From CAVRTJ01 sp046704825 (GTDB taxonomy: Bacteria > Acidobacteriota > UBA4820 > DSQY01), in assembly GCA_046704825.1 (NCBI GenBank), contig JBJKRE010000035.1, forward strand, positions 1 through 26,619: 26,619 nucleotides of DNA, written 5' to 3'. Below, piece by piece: positions 13,880-22,746 of the stretch; position 1 is the stretch's first letter; each line of letters opens with the position of its first letter. Both the position numbers and the translations under genes were made by a program. The notes beneath the pieces are model-generated. The model was not told where the DNA came from and ran no database searches. It worked only from the letters and a program-made list of their open reading frames with translations.

Positions 13880-16435
13880 TCACCCGCGCCCGCCCCCGCC
13901 GGGCTCCTCCGGCTGCCGGAACCCGTAGTTTCCCGCGAGGAACTGGTCCACGTACCACCGCATGACGTCCTCGCCGGTCATGTACATATCCAGCTGGCTG
14001 GCGCAGGCCATGAGTCGGCCAAGGATGTCGAGTTTATCCTCCGTCTCCGCAGCGGGGCGCTTCCGATACCACGCGTTCACCAGGTCGCCGCGCCTGTCCG
14101 TCTGGAACCCGTAGTGCTCGAGGCAGGTCTGGATGAAGACCGCCCTGAGGTTCCGCCGCCACCGGGTGGCGCCGCCCCCCGCGAAGCGGAAGGCGACGTA
14201 GTTGTTGTTCAGGACGTCGGACACGCAGGCGTCCACGAGCGTGAAATGATAGGCCAGCCGCGAGTTGAGGTTCATGTACTCGTCGGCCACCAGGAGGTAG
14301 CTCCGGTCGCCGAGGGCCCGCCGGGCGCTCGAGGGCGACGAGAAGGCCCCCGCCATGACCGACGCCAACCCCTCCAGGCTGGCCGGCATCTGACGGCTCC
14401 ACGTCACGTCAGGGTGGCTGACCCCGCGCCAGATGGCCTGGAAGGGCCTGGCCGTGATCTGCGACGGGCTCACGGCACGGCTGTCCCCAGCCTCGGACGC
14501 GAGGCCTCCTCCCAGGTCCAGCACGTAGAGGTTGATGGGCGCCGGGTCGATCAGCCGCTTGGAGCTGTGGGGACCGCTCTGGAGCTCGCTGTCGTTGATG
14601 GCAAACATGGTCTCGATCGCCTTCTCGTGCGAGAACCTCAGGACGTCGTGGGTCGACCTGCACCCTCGGGGCCGGAAGTTGAAGGCCGAAGGATCGAGGA
14701 GGTGCAGGGACAGGAGCTTCTCGCCGATGGGGTCCTCCCGCGAGCCGTTGGGCGGCAGGGACTCGGACACGCCCTTCTCTCTCGGCGGCCACAAAACACC
14801 CGGGTAGACGCGCGGCGTCACGGCGTCGAGGCTCATCTCCTCGCCCGACCGGATGCGGTCCGTGGCCCCCGCCATTTCGATGACCGACGGCACCTTGAAC
14901 TCCCTGAGCAGGGCCGCCCCGTGGCCGGCGACGTTCCCGGCCTCGGCCACGACGCCCGCTATGCGGGGCAACACCCTGACGATGTCCGGCGAAGCCCGCT
15001 GCACGAACACCAGCGAGCCCTTCGGTGCCCTGTCCAGATCGGCCGGACCCCGGACCAGGTGGGCCCGGCCGGAAACCCGCCCCGGGTAGACCGTGAGACC
15101 GCCCTCGAGGACCGGCTCCACCCGGACTCGGCTCCTGGAGCGCCTGGACGCTTCGGCCATGGCCAGGGGGCGGGACTGGAGGATCCAGAGGTTGCCGTCC
15201 CGGTCGAGGGCCCACTCCACGTCCTGCGGGCGCCCGAAGTGTTCCTCGATCCGGACGGCCCAGTGGGCCAGCACCTGCAGTTCCTCGGACCTGAGGCTGG
15301 GCGTTCCCCGGGCCTCCTCGTCCAGCAGGGTCCGTTTGAGGCCTTCGTCTTCGGCCACTTCCAGGATCTCTTCCTTGCGGGCGATCCTGCTTTCGAGCAC
15401 CACGTGCGAGCGGCTCCGCGAGACTCTGAAGAGGTCCGCGGGCATGGTCCCGCCCGCCACGTCGAGCCCCAACCCCCGCGTCGCAGTGACCAGGACGTCC
15501 TGGCTGCGGGGATTGCCGGGGTCCCTCGTGTACATGATGCCCGCCGCCCTGGCGTCGACCACCGGAAGGAAGAGCACGGCCATCGGGCTGTCCACCTCGG
15601 CCAGCCCCACCGAGAGGCGGTAAAAGAGGGCCCGCTCGCTGAAGCGGCTGGCGACCACGCGCTTGTAGGCATCCACCAGCCCGGCCTCGGGAACGTTGAG
15701 CAGGCTGAGGAACTGACCGGCGAAGCTCTGCGACCCGCCCTCGCCCACGGCGCTGGACCTGACGGCGAACCCTCCGGAGCCCAGGTCCATGGCTTTGCCC
15801 CTCTCGGCGACGGCCACCTCCACGGCCCTCGGCACGGGACACGCCACGACGCGCTCCGCCAGGGCTCGGGAAGCCGCGCCCAGGCTCTCCGGCGCCTCCA
15901 CGTCGGTGCCTGAAAGCGCGTCGCGGATGGTCGTCCACTCGGGGTTGCCGAAAAACCTGCGGTAGGCCTCGGTGGTCAGAACGTACCCGTGGGGGACGGG
16001 CAGCCCGAGGGCGTTCTTGATCTCCCCGAGGGCCGCCGCCTTGCCGCCCACCTCGCCCGCGTCCCCGGCGCCCACCTCGGTCAGCCATGCCGCGAGCCGC
16101 GGGGACACCAGCTCCTGCCGGGTGGCGATGAAGTTCTCGACTTCACGCCTCTGGCCCGCGACGCCGGCGGCCAGAACCGGGAACGGCTTGCCCGTCAGAC
16201 GCTGGAGCGTGGACACGATCCGGTCGGCCCTTTCGAAGATGCCCGCCACGCGCCCGCCGACGACGTCCCGGCGCGGAGGCACGTACTGCAGGTCCTCCTG
16301 CAGCGTGGCCATGAGTTCCAGGCTCTCGTTGTTGAGGGCGAGGAGAGTCCTGAAGCTCTCGTACTTCCGGCGGACCCTTTCTTCCGCCGAGGCGTCTTCC
16401 CCGTCGCCCGTCCTTTTCCGGCTCCACCAGCGCAT
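13880..16435 (-). CDS. PEP-1: PEP-synthase-like phosphotransfer protein with unknown C-terminal domain
   Basis: 851 residues. About 1-110: helical region (LNNESLELMATLQEDLQ). About 120-425: the ATP-grasp-like PPDK_N domain (PF01326) of PEP synthases and pyruvate phosphate dikinases, with GGKAAALGEI (130-139), VRSSAVGEG (225-233), SFAGQF, AGIMYTRDP and DVEWALDRDGNLWILQSRPL (405-424). About 445-548: the swivelling phosphohistidine domain (PF00391) with His505 in GNVAGHGAALLREF. The TIM-barrel PEP/pyruvate domain that should follow is missing. In its place is a roughly 290-residue domain with NFRPRGC, LYVLDLGGG, NNNYVAFRFAGGGA and LDMYM, which I do not recognise. It probably moves phosphate from ATP to His505 and on to an unknown acceptor. 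42% or more of aligned positions look shared with PEP-2 by eye. GGGGA precedes the ATG. Confidence 0.87.
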   Translation of the reverse strand: MRWWSRKRTGDGEDASAEERVRRKYESFRTLLALNNESLELMATLQEDLQYVPPRRDVVGGRVAGIFERADRIVSTLQRLTGKPFPVLAAGVAGQRREVENFIATRQELVSPRLAAWLTEVGAGDAGEVGGKAAALGEIKNALGLPVPHGYVLTTEAYRRFFGNPEWTTIRDALSGTDVEAPESLGAASRALAERVVACPVPRAVEVAVAERGKAMDLGSGGFAVRSSAVGEGGSQSFAGQFLSLLNVPEAGLVDAYKRVVASRFSERALFYRLSVGLAEVDSPMAVLFLPVVDARAAGIMYTRDPGNPRSQDVLVTATRGLGLDVAGGTMPADLFRVSRSRSHVVLESRIARKEEILEVAEDEGLKRTLLDEEARGTPSLRSEELQVLAHWAVRIEEHFGRPQDVEWALDRDGNLWILQSRPLAMAEASRRSRSRVRVEPVLEGGLTVYPGRVSGRAHLVRGPADLDRAPKGSLVFVQRASPDIVRVLPRIAGVVAEAGNVAGHGAALLREFKVPSVIEMAGATDRIRSGEEMSLDAVTPRVYPGVLWPPREKGVSESLPPNGSREDPIGEKLLSLHLLDPSAFNFRPRGCRSTHDVLRFSHEKAIETMFAINDSELQSGPHSSKRLIDPAPINLYVLDLGGGLASEAGDSRAVSPSQITARPFQAIWRGVSHPDVTWSRQMPASLEGLASVMAGAFSSPSSARRALGDRSYLLVADEYMNLNSRLAYHFTLVDACVSDVLNNNYVAFRFAGGGATRWRRNLRAVFIQTCLEHYGFQTDRRGDLVNAWYRKRPAAETEDKLDILGRLMACASQLDMYMTGEDVMRWYVDQFLAGNYGFRQPEEPGGGGRG

Positions 16436-16475
16436 GCCGTCCCCTGCCCCTCGTCCCCGCCGGCCGTCCCGGTCG

Positions 16476-19028
16476 TCAGCCTTCCGGCCCGGCCTCCTCC
16501 GGCGGTTCGAAGTCGTAGTTGCCCTCGATGAACTGCTCCGCGTACCACCGCATGGCCGCCGGGCTGCTCATGTACATGTCGAGCTGCGTCGTACACACCG
16601 TCAGCCGCCCCAATATATCGAGCTTTTCGGCCGTCTCGGCGGCCGTGGCCTTCTTGAACCAGGCGTTCACCACGTCCCCCCGCCGGTCCACGTGGAAGTC
16701 GAAGTGCCCGAGCACCGACTGTATGAACAGGGCGCGGAGGCTCCTCCTGCGCCGGCTGGCGCCGCCCCCCGCGAAGCGGAAGGTGACGTAGTTGTTGTTG
16801 GGCGTGTCGGAGAGGCTGGCGTCCACCATGGAGAAGTGGTAGGCCATCCGCGCGTTGAGGTTCATGTACTCCCGGGCGACCAGCAGGTAGCTGTAGTCGC
16901 CCAGGGCGCGCCTGGAGCTGTGCTGCTCCGACAGCGAGCTGGCCAGCACGGAGGCGAAGCCGCCCAGGCTGGGAGCGGCCTTCCGGTTCCACGTCACGTC
17001 GGGCCGCGATACGCCGGACCAGAAAGCCCGGAAGGGGCGGGAGAGCACGTCCTCCGGCCCGATGTCCGGGCGCCGCGCCTCCGCCTCTGCGATGCCTCCT
17101 CCCAGGTCCAGCACGTAGAGGTTCATGGGGGACGTGGTCACGATCCTCCGGCAGCCGGGGTTCCCCCGCTCCAGCTCCTCGTCGTTCAGGGTGAACATGG
17201 ACTCGATGGCGCGTTCGTGCGCGAAGCGCAGGACGTCGTGCACGGACTTGCACCCTCCCGGACGGAAGTTGAAGCCGTCCGGGTCCAGGAGGTTGAGGGC
17301 GAGGATGCGGCGGCCGATGGGGCCGGCCTTCCGGTCGCCCTTCGCGGTGCTCCTGTCCGGCGAACCGGTCTTCGGAGGCCACAGGGTCCCCTCGTAGACG
17401 CTCGCGCGGACCGCATCGAGGCTGACGGGCGAGCCGTCCCCTACCACACCGGCGAAATCGGGCGCCTCGAACACCGAGGGGACCTTGAACTCCCTGAGCA
17501 GCGCGGCGCCGTGGCCAGCCACGTTGCCCCGGGCGGACACGAGGCCCGCCAGCCGGGGCAGGACCTTGACCAGCTCGGGGGACGGGCGATCCACGAAGAC
17601 CACGGCGCCCGGCGGCGTTCGCGAGAGCGCTCTCGGATCGGCCACGATGAAGGCCCGCCCCGACGTTCGGCCCGGGTAGACCGTGCGCCCGCCCGAGAGC
17701 ATGGGCCGAACACGCGTGTGACCGCGCCCCCTGTCCCGCCCCGACGCCGCGAGGGTCAGCGGGCGGGATTGGACGATCCAGATCCGGTTTTGGCGATCCA
17801 TGACCCACTCCACGTCCTGCGGCGACCCGAAGTGGGATTCGAGCTTCAGGGCCCAGGCGGCGAGGGTCCTGAGTGATTCGGGACTCAGGCTCGGGGCCTC
17901 GCGCGCTTCCGCGTCGAGCGCCTCGGCGGTCAGGCCACCGTCCTTCCCGGGCACGACCGCGTGCGGCTTGGACGCGACGTGCGCCTCCAGGATCTTGTGC
18001 GCCCCGGACCTGGCTACGAGGAAGAGGTCGGCCCGGGAGCGTCCGCTCGCGATCTCCGTTCCGAGCCCCCGGGTGGCGGTCACCATCACGGCCCCGCTCC
18101 TGGGATCCTTCGGGTCTCTCGAATACATGATGCCCGATGCCCGAGCGTCGATCGTCGGCAGGAAGAGGACGGCCATGGGGCTTTCGACCTCCTGGATCCC
18201 CCTCGACAACCGGTAGAAGAGTGCCCGGGCGCTGAAGCGGCTCGCGACCACCTTCTTGTAGGCCGCCACCAGTTCGGCCCCGGGCACGTTCAGTAGGCTC
18301 TCGAACTGGCCCGCAAAGCTGCTCCGTCCGCCCTCGCCGACGGCGCTCGACCGGACCGCCCACCCCATGCCGCCCGTTTCGACGGCGAGGGCCCGGTCTC
18401 CGACGGCCACCTCCACGGCCCTGGGCACGGCGCAGGCCATCACGGCTCTGGTGAGCCTGCCGGCACACCGCTCCTGGCCCTCCAGGTCGTCCACCTCCAG
18501 CCCCCGGGTCTCGTCGCGGATGGTCTCCCACAAAGGGATTCCACAGAAACGGCGGTAGGCCTCCGTGGTGAGGACGAAGCCGTCCGGCACGGGAAGCCTG
18601 AGCTCGTTCCTGATCTCACCGAGGACGCCGGCCTTACCCCCCACTTCTTCCCCGTCCCCGCTCCCGATGTCCGCGAACCGGGCGGCGAGCCTGGGCGCTG
18701 ACAGCTCCTCGCGCGCGGCCACGTGCGCCTCCACCTCGCGTTTGAGGCTCCTGAGGGTGTCGTCGAGCCGCCCGTACCGCCCGTCGTACAGGTGGTTGAG
18801 CGCCGCGACGACGGATTCGGCCCTCTCGAAGATGGCGTCGATCCGCCCGCCAACCAGGCTCCGGAGCGGCGGCACGCACTGCAGATCCTCCTGCAGGCGC
18901 GCCAGCAGTTCCAGGCTTTCGTTGTTGAGCGCCTGGAGTGACTGGAAACTCCTGAACTTGGACCGGATGATCTCGTCCGTCGGGCCGGTCGGCGGGAGCC
19001 GCGGCCGCTGCCTTCGCCACATCCCCAT
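16476..19028 (-). CDS. PEP-2: tandem paralogue of PEP-1
   Basis: 850 residues, collinear with PEP-1 almost residue for residue: helical N-terminus (LNNESLELLARLQEDLQ), PPDK_N nucleotide-binding domain (GGKAGVLGEI 130-139, VRSSAVGEG 225-233, DVEWVMDRQNRIWIVQSRPL 405-424), swivelling domain with His506 in GNVAGHGAALLREF, and the same C-terminal domain (NFRPGGC, LYVLDLGGG, NNNYVTFRFAGGGA, LDMYM). The motifs for ATP binding and the phosphohistidine are kept in both copies, so both look active and may be specialised rather than redundant. They are separated by 40 bp and transcribed together. The start is uncertain: ATG at 19028 or 19022, neither with a convincing ribosome-binding site, which may mean coupling to TIGR02186-2, whose stop is 58 bp upstream. 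Confidence 0.86.
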   Translation of the reverse strand: MGMWRRQRPRLPPTGPTDEIIRSKFRSFQSLQALNNESLELLARLQEDLQCVPPLRSLVGGRIDAIFERAESVVAALNHLYDGRYGRLDDTLRSLKREVEAHVAAREELSAPRLAARFADIGSGDGEEVGGKAGVLGEIRNELRLPVPDGFVLTTEAYRRFCGIPLWETIRDETRGLEVDDLEGQERCAGRLTRAVMACAVPRAVEVAVGDRALAVETGGMGWAVRSSAVGEGGRSSFAGQFESLLNVPGAELVAAYKKVVASRFSARALFYRLSRGIQEVESPMAVLFLPTIDARASGIMYSRDPKDPRSGAVMVTATRGLGTEIASGRSRADLFLVARSGAHKILEAHVASKPHAVVPGKDGGLTAEALDAEAREAPSLSPESLRTLAAWALKLESHFGSPQDVEWVMDRQNRIWIVQSRPLTLAASGRDRGRGHTRVRPMLSGGRTVYPGRTSGRAFIVADPRALSRTPPGAVVFVDRPSPELVKVLPRLAGLVSARGNVAGHGAALLREFKVPSVFEAPDFAGVVGDGSPVSLDAVRASVYEGTLWPPKTGSPDRSTAKGDRKAGPIGRRILALNLLDPDGFNFRPGGCKSVHDVLRFAHERAIESMFTLNDEELERGNPGCRRIVTTSPMNLYVLDLGGGIAEAEARRPDIGPEDVLSRPFRAFWSGVSRPDVTWNRKAAPSLGGFASVLASSLSEQHSSRRALGDYSYLLVAREYMNLNARMAYHFSMVDASLSDTPNNNYVTFRFAGGGASRRRRSLRALFIQSVLGHFDFHVDRRGDVVNAWFKKATAAETAEKLDILGRLTVCTTQLDMYMSSPAAMRWYAEQFIEGNYDFEPPEEAGPEG

Positions 19029-19086
19029 GGTTAGAATGTCGCGGATCGGACCGCGAAACGCAAGAGCCCGGGCGCGGCCTGGCCGC

Positions 19087-19890
19087 TCAATGGACCGCCT
19101 GCGCGCCCTTCTTGCGCCCCGGCCCCATGCCCCTGAACACCAGGCCCACGATCAGACCGGCGAACATGGCGACGACCACCGCCACGATCCCGTAGATGAA
19201 TCCGTGTCCCGTGGCCAGACCGCTGACCCACGCCTCGACCCCGACCTTTTCGACCTTGACCTTCTCCGAGTCGATGCTCACGACCTTGCCGTTCCGAACG
19301 GCGATGGAGTCGATGTGGTAGGTGCCCGGGGGTGCCTTGGGCGGCCAGTAGAAGCTCGCCTCGAACATGTTGCCCTTGACGCGCTTCACGTCGCCCTCGT
19401 GGAAGCTGTAGAGCTGATCCTCGATGCGGGTCTGGATGAGTTCGTCCACGAGGATGGGCGGCGTCTCAGGAGGGGCCTTGATGGATTCGATCAACCCCCG
19501 CATCCCGACGCGGTACCGGATCTGGTCCTCCAGGTAGAGGATCTTGTCGATGGGGCGCGTGGACTTGATCTTGAACATCCACGGGACGTTCTCGAAGGTG
19601 ACCTTCCCAACCGAGAACCAGAAGATGCCGACCCTGCCCTTCTGTGCATAGGTGGTGGTCACGCGGGGGGAGGACAGCTTCACGATGACGTCGCAGTCCC
19701 TGCTCACCGTGCCGTAGATGAGCAGGCGCGTGCCGTGGTAGTCCGCAGTCACGCTGATCTCGTCCGTGGGGAGGTGGGCGGCGATGGCCGGCTTGGCCTG
19801 GACCCGGGGGTTCGCCTCCTGGGAGCGGAGGGTCGCGGGGCAAGCCGCCAGGACAGCCAGGAGCGCGAGACAAAGAGTCGCGCGGCGCAT
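19087..19890 (-). CDS. TIGR02186-2: exported single-anchor membrane protein, partner of TauE-2
   Basis: 267-residue member of the same family as TIGR02186-1. Signal peptide (about 1-23; ALLAVLAACPATLRS contains a Cys but no clear lipobox), periplasmic domain with YHGTRLLIYG, VIVKLSSPRV, IFWFSVGKVTF and VPWMFKIKS, TM helix (about 232-252), basic tail. Residue pattern and length track TIGR02186-1 closely, including the KVEKVGVEAWVSGL run just before the TM helix. The frame is open upstream across the TauE-2 gene, but the signal peptide and the TGATG junction with the TauE-2 stop (1-nt overlap at 19890) fix the start. Translation is therefore coupled to the permease, as at the other two pairs. 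Confidence 0.86.
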   Translation of the reverse strand: MRRATLCLALLAVLAACPATLRSQEANPRVQAKPAIAAHLPTDEISVTADYHGTRLLIYGTVSRDCDVIVKLSSPRVTTTYAQKGRVGIFWFSVGKVTFENVPWMFKIKSTRPIDKILYLEDQIRYRVGMRGLIESIKAPPETPPILVDELIQTRIEDQLYSFHEGDVKRVKGNMFEASFYWPPKAPPGTYHIDSIAVRNGKVVSIDSEKVKVEKVGVEAWVSGLATGHGFIYGIVAVVVAMFAGLIVGLVFRGMGPGRKKGAQAVH

Positions 19891-20798
19891 CAGTGGCCTC
19901 CCATCTGAGCCAGGATCCTGGCCGGGCGTATCAGCAGGTCGAGGAACATCTTCACGCACAGGGCGAGCACAAGGACGGCCAGGAAGATCTTCAGCTGTTT
20001 TCCACTCAGGTGCCGTCCGACCCTGACGCCCACCTGCGCCCCGATGGAAGAGCCGATCAGCAGGGCGATGGCCAGGAAGATGTCCACGTTGTGGTTCACG
20101 GCCGCCTGCATGACGGTGGTGGCGCCGGCCGTGAACAGCATCTGGAAGAGGCTCGTCCCCACCACAACCCGCATGGGCATGCGGAGCAGGTAGGTCATGG
20201 TCGGGATGAGCAGGAAGCCGCCGCCCACCCCCATGATCGCCGCCAGGATGCCCACCAGGACGCCCAGGAGCAGGGGGCTCAGGGCGGAGGTCGTCACGCC
20301 GGAGGCCTCGAAGTGGGTGGACCACGGCAGCCGGATCATGACCCGGTCCAGCCAGGAGTCGCCCTTGCTCACGGCATCCTCGCTGACGGGCCGGGTGAGG
20401 CTCTCTATGAGCATGGTGGCACCCACCAGGGCCAGCAGGACCACGTAGCAGATGCGGATAACCACGTCCACGTTGCCGGTCTGCCTGAGGACCTTGATGA
20501 GGAACGTGCCGAGGCCCCCGCCGAAGACGCCGCCGATGAGCATGAGCGTGCCCATCTTCACGTCCACGTTGCCTTCCTTGTAGTGCGCGAACGCCCCGGA
20601 CGTGCTGGCCGCCACGATCTGGTTGGCGTCGGACGCGGCCGCCACCATGGGCTCGATGCCCAGCATGATCAGGAGGGGTGTGAGGAGGAACCCGCCGCCG
20701 ACCCCGAACACGCCCGACAGGAACCCTACGACGGCGCCCACGCCGATCAGGAGAAACACGTTGATGCTGATCCCCGCGACGGGCAGAAATATGGTCAT
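19890..20798 (-). CDS. TauE-2: TauE/SafE-family anion permease
   Basis: 302 residues, the same length as TauE-1 and its closest relative here: both begin MTIFLPVAGI, both have GNVDVKMG at the same place and a hydrophilic mid-loop, and both end just before a TIGR02186 gene. Gly-rich motifs are GVFGVGGGFLLTP in the first half and IMGVGGGFLLIP in the second. The TauE-1 first motif reads GSGG, whereas this one reads GVGGG as in TauE-3. The ATG follows AGAGG by 6 nt, not a G-tract, in keeping with an internal operon position 60 bp after TIGR02186-3. About eight TM segments. Confidence 0.93.
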   Translation of the reverse strand: MTIFLPVAGISINVFLLIGVGAVVGFLSGVFGVGGGFLLTPLLIMLGIEPMVAAASDANQIVAASTSGAFAHYKEGNVDVKMGTLMLIGGVFGGGLGTFLIKVLRQTGNVDVVIRICYVVLLALVGATMLIESLTRPVSEDAVSKGDSWLDRVMIRLPWSTHFEASGVTTSALSPLLLGVLVGILAAIMGVGGGFLLIPTMTYLLRMPMRVVVGTSLFQMLFTAGATTVMQAAVNHNVDIFLAIALLIGSSIGAQVGVRVGRHLSGKQLKIFLAVLVLALCVKMFLDLLIRPARILAQMGGH

Positions 20799-20858
20799 GG
20801 CAACCTCTTCATGCTGCGCGGCGGTTCTCTACCGCTTCGTTCACCAACGGACAACCCC

Positions 20859-21659
20859 CTAGTGGGCCACCGCGCCGCCCTTGCCCAGGCGCGACGCCAC
20901 GAAATCGATCCCCAGACCCGCCAGCAGCGCCACGACGACGGCGAAGGCGCCGTACAGGGACGCCCTGTCCTTCGCCATCCGGGCCATCCAGGCGGGGAAG
21001 CCGATCTCTTCCACCTTGAGGCTCGCCGACGACTTTCCGGTCACGGCCCCGCCCCTGCACTCGTAGGCGACGATCTCGTAGAGCCCCGGTGGCGCCTTCT
21101 TCGACCACCGGAAGGCCACTTCGAAGGGCGTGCCCTCCGGCCCCGGAGCGCCGGTCTCGAGAGCGCCCGCCCTGACTTCGTAGATGTTCTGGTTGGTCTT
21201 CATCTTGAGGAAGTTCTCGCGGATGACGGGCTGGTCGTAGGCCTCCGGCGACACGTGCATCTGCTTCCGGATGGCGGCCTCGTCGAGCTGGTGGGCGTCG
21301 ATGGCCTCCCGGCTCAGGATCTGTTCGACCGGCTTCTCGCTGAATGACAGGAACAGGGAGGGCACGCCTGAGATGTGGACCTTGCCCTCGTTGACCCAGA
21401 TCGGGCCCACCCTGGCCTTCCGGTTCAGAATCTCCTCCACCTCCGCGCCCCGGATGACGACGACCACCTGGTCACCCCTCGACGCGGTTCCGCTAATCCT
21501 CACGTCCTTTCCGCCGTAGAAGGTCCCCATCTGGATCAGGGAGGGTTCCACCCTCAGCGCGCCCGCGTCTCCGTCGCCCCCCTGGACTGCGTGGACGACG
21601 GCCACCGTCAGAACGAACGCACCGATCACCGCCGAAAGCAATATGGCCGCTCGTCTCAT
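20859..21659 (-). CDS. TIGR02186-3: divergent member of the permease-partner family
   Basis: 266 residues. Signal peptide or N-terminal anchor (about 1-24), periplasmic domain with the family skeleton (FYGGKDVRISG, VVVVIRGAE, PIWVNEGKVHISGVP), one TM helix (about 238-258) and a short tail. It has diverged from copies 1 and 2: the LSSPR element is replaced by RGAEV and the mid-region has an insertion rich in Met, Lys and Asn (RENFLKMKTNQNIYEV). It could therefore bind a different ligand or permease. The ATG lies 1 nt after the TauE-3 stop, so coupling is near-certain. It ends 60 bp before TauE-2. Confidence 0.82.
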   Translation of the reverse strand: MRRAAILLSAVIGAFVLTVAVVHAVQGGDGDAGALRVEPSLIQMGTFYGGKDVRISGTASRGDQVVVVIRGAEVEEILNRKARVGPIWVNEGKVHISGVPSLFLSFSEKPVEQILSREAIDAHQLDEAAIRKQMHVSPEAYDQPVIRENFLKMKTNQNIYEVRAGALETGAPGPEGTPFEVAFRWSKKAPPGLYEIVAYECRGGAVTGKSSASLKVEEIGFPAWMARMAKDRASLYGAFAVVVALLAGLGIDFVASRLGKGGAVAH

Positions 21660-21660
21660 C

Positions 21661-22575
21661 TCAGTGCCCCTTCGCGTAAGAAAGCAGGCTGGCCGGCGCC
21701 ATCACGAGGCTGACGGCCATCTTCACCATCACGATCAGCACGATGGAGGCCAGCAGGATCTTGAGCTGGTCGCCGCGCAGGAGCTTACCCACCCGGGCGC
21801 CGATCTGGGCCCCGATGGTCGACCCCACGGCCAGCAGAACGGCCAGCACCAGGTCCACGGTGTGGTTGGCCGTGGCCTGCATGAAGGTCACGCCCGCGCA
21901 CGTGAACAGGATCTGAAACAGGTCCGTCCCGACGGCCACGTGCATGGGCATGCGCAGGAGGTAGACCATCATGGGCACCATGATGAACCCGCCGCCCACC
22001 CCCATGATCGCCGCCAGGATGCCCACGATCGAGCACAGGAAGAACGGCACGAAGATCGAGTGCGTGACGCCCGAACGCTGGAAGTTCATCTGGAAGGGAA
22101 GCCTCTTCAGGAGGCCCCTCGTTTTCGCCGGTTTATGGGACCTGCCGGGTGCGGCGCCCCGCCTCAGGCTCTGCAGACTCTCCAGGAACATGTAGCCGCC
22201 GACCCCTCCCAGGACCACCACGTAGGTGATCTGGATAACCAGGTCGGCGTTGCCCATGGCCCTGAGCACCTTGATGACCTGGACGCCGATGGCTCCACCG
22301 AAGAGCCCGCCAAGGAGCAGCACGATGCCGAGTTTCGCATCCACGTTGCCGAGCCGGAAGTGGGCCGACGCCCCCGATGAGGAGGCCGCCACGATCTGGC
22401 ACGAGTCGGAGGCGGCGGCCACCGTGGGCGGAATCCCTATCATGATGAGGATGGGCGTCAGGAGGAAGCCTCCCCCCACGCCGAACATCCCCGACAGGAA
22501 CCCCACCAGCGCACCGCAACCGATCAGCAGAAACAGGTTGACGCTGAGCCCTGCGACGGGTAACAGAATCTCCAT
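21661..22575 (-). CDS. TauE-3: TauE/SafE-family anion permease
   Basis: 304-residue permease with motifs GMFGVGGGFLLTP in the first half and IMGVGGGFIMVP in the second, GNVDAKLG in place of GNVDVKMG, and NHTVDLVLA as the second-half counterpart. The frame is open to 22638, but G7 (22580-22586) lies 4 nt before the ATG at 22575, and MEILLPVAGLSVNLF aligns with the N-termini of TauE-1 and TauE-2. It heads the run TauE-3, TIGR02186-3, TauE-2, TIGR02186-2. The 171-bp gap upstream separates it from CK-B and contains a palindrome. Confidence 0.93.
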   Translation of the reverse strand: MEILLPVAGLSVNLFLLIGCGALVGFLSGMFGVGGGFLLTPILIMIGIPPTVAAASDSCQIVAASSSGASAHFRLGNVDAKLGIVLLLGGLFGGAIGVQVIKVLRAMGNADLVIQITYVVVLGGVGGYMFLESLQSLRRGAAPGRSHKPAKTRGLLKRLPFQMNFQRSGVTHSIFVPFFLCSIVGILAAIMGVGGGFIMVPMMVYLLRMPMHVAVGTDLFQILFTCAGVTFMQATANHTVDLVLAVLLAVGSTIGAQIGARVGKLLRGDQLKILLASIVLIVMVKMAVSLVMAPASLLSYAKGH

Positions 22576-22644
22576 AAATCCCCCCCGTTTGCCCCTGCGG
22601 GCAGGACGGCGTCCGATCCATTCGGGCCGGTCCGCCACCCTTCT

Positions 22645-22660
22645 GATACGTATGCGTATC
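22645..22660. repeat. Palindrome upstream of TauE-3
   Basis: GATACG-TATG-CGTATC, with ATACGTAT (22646-22653) a perfect 8-bp palindrome inside it. It lies 70 bp upstream of the TauE-3 start in the CK-B/TauE-3 gap and is AT-richer than its surroundings. The shape suits a dimeric regulator site. No promoter could be placed around it. Confidence 0.35.
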
Positions 22661-22716
22661 CCCCTCTTGCCAGGAAGCGATGGAACGGAGCCCCTCCCAG
22701 GCCCCTCTACCGGCCG

Positions 22717-22734
22717 CGGGTTTCCCCAAACCCG
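22717..22734 (-). other. Small hairpin after CK-B, possible attenuator
   Basis: CGGGTTT (22717-22723), a CCCC loop and AAACCCG (22728-22734) form a 7-bp stem 12 bp past the CK-B stop. There is no T-run on the minus strand, so any termination would be weak or Rho-assisted. Confidence 0.3.
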
Positions 22735-22746
22735 TCCCGGCCGGCC

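Noticed and set aside
13583..17876. Long plus-strand open frames across the PEP-1 / PEP-2 / CK-A region (13583-15913, 15972-17876)
   Set aside because: They lie antisense to clearly conserved genes, are rich in Arg, His, Pro and Gly with no recognisable domain, and are a normal by-product of high GC at third codon positions.
19891..20325. In-frame upstream extension of TIGR02186-2
   Set aside because: It would lie inside TauE-2 and remove the signal peptide from the N-terminus.
20821..20835. GCGGT/ACCGC inverted repeat before TauE-2
   Set aside because: Five-base arms in very GC-rich DNA are expected by chance.
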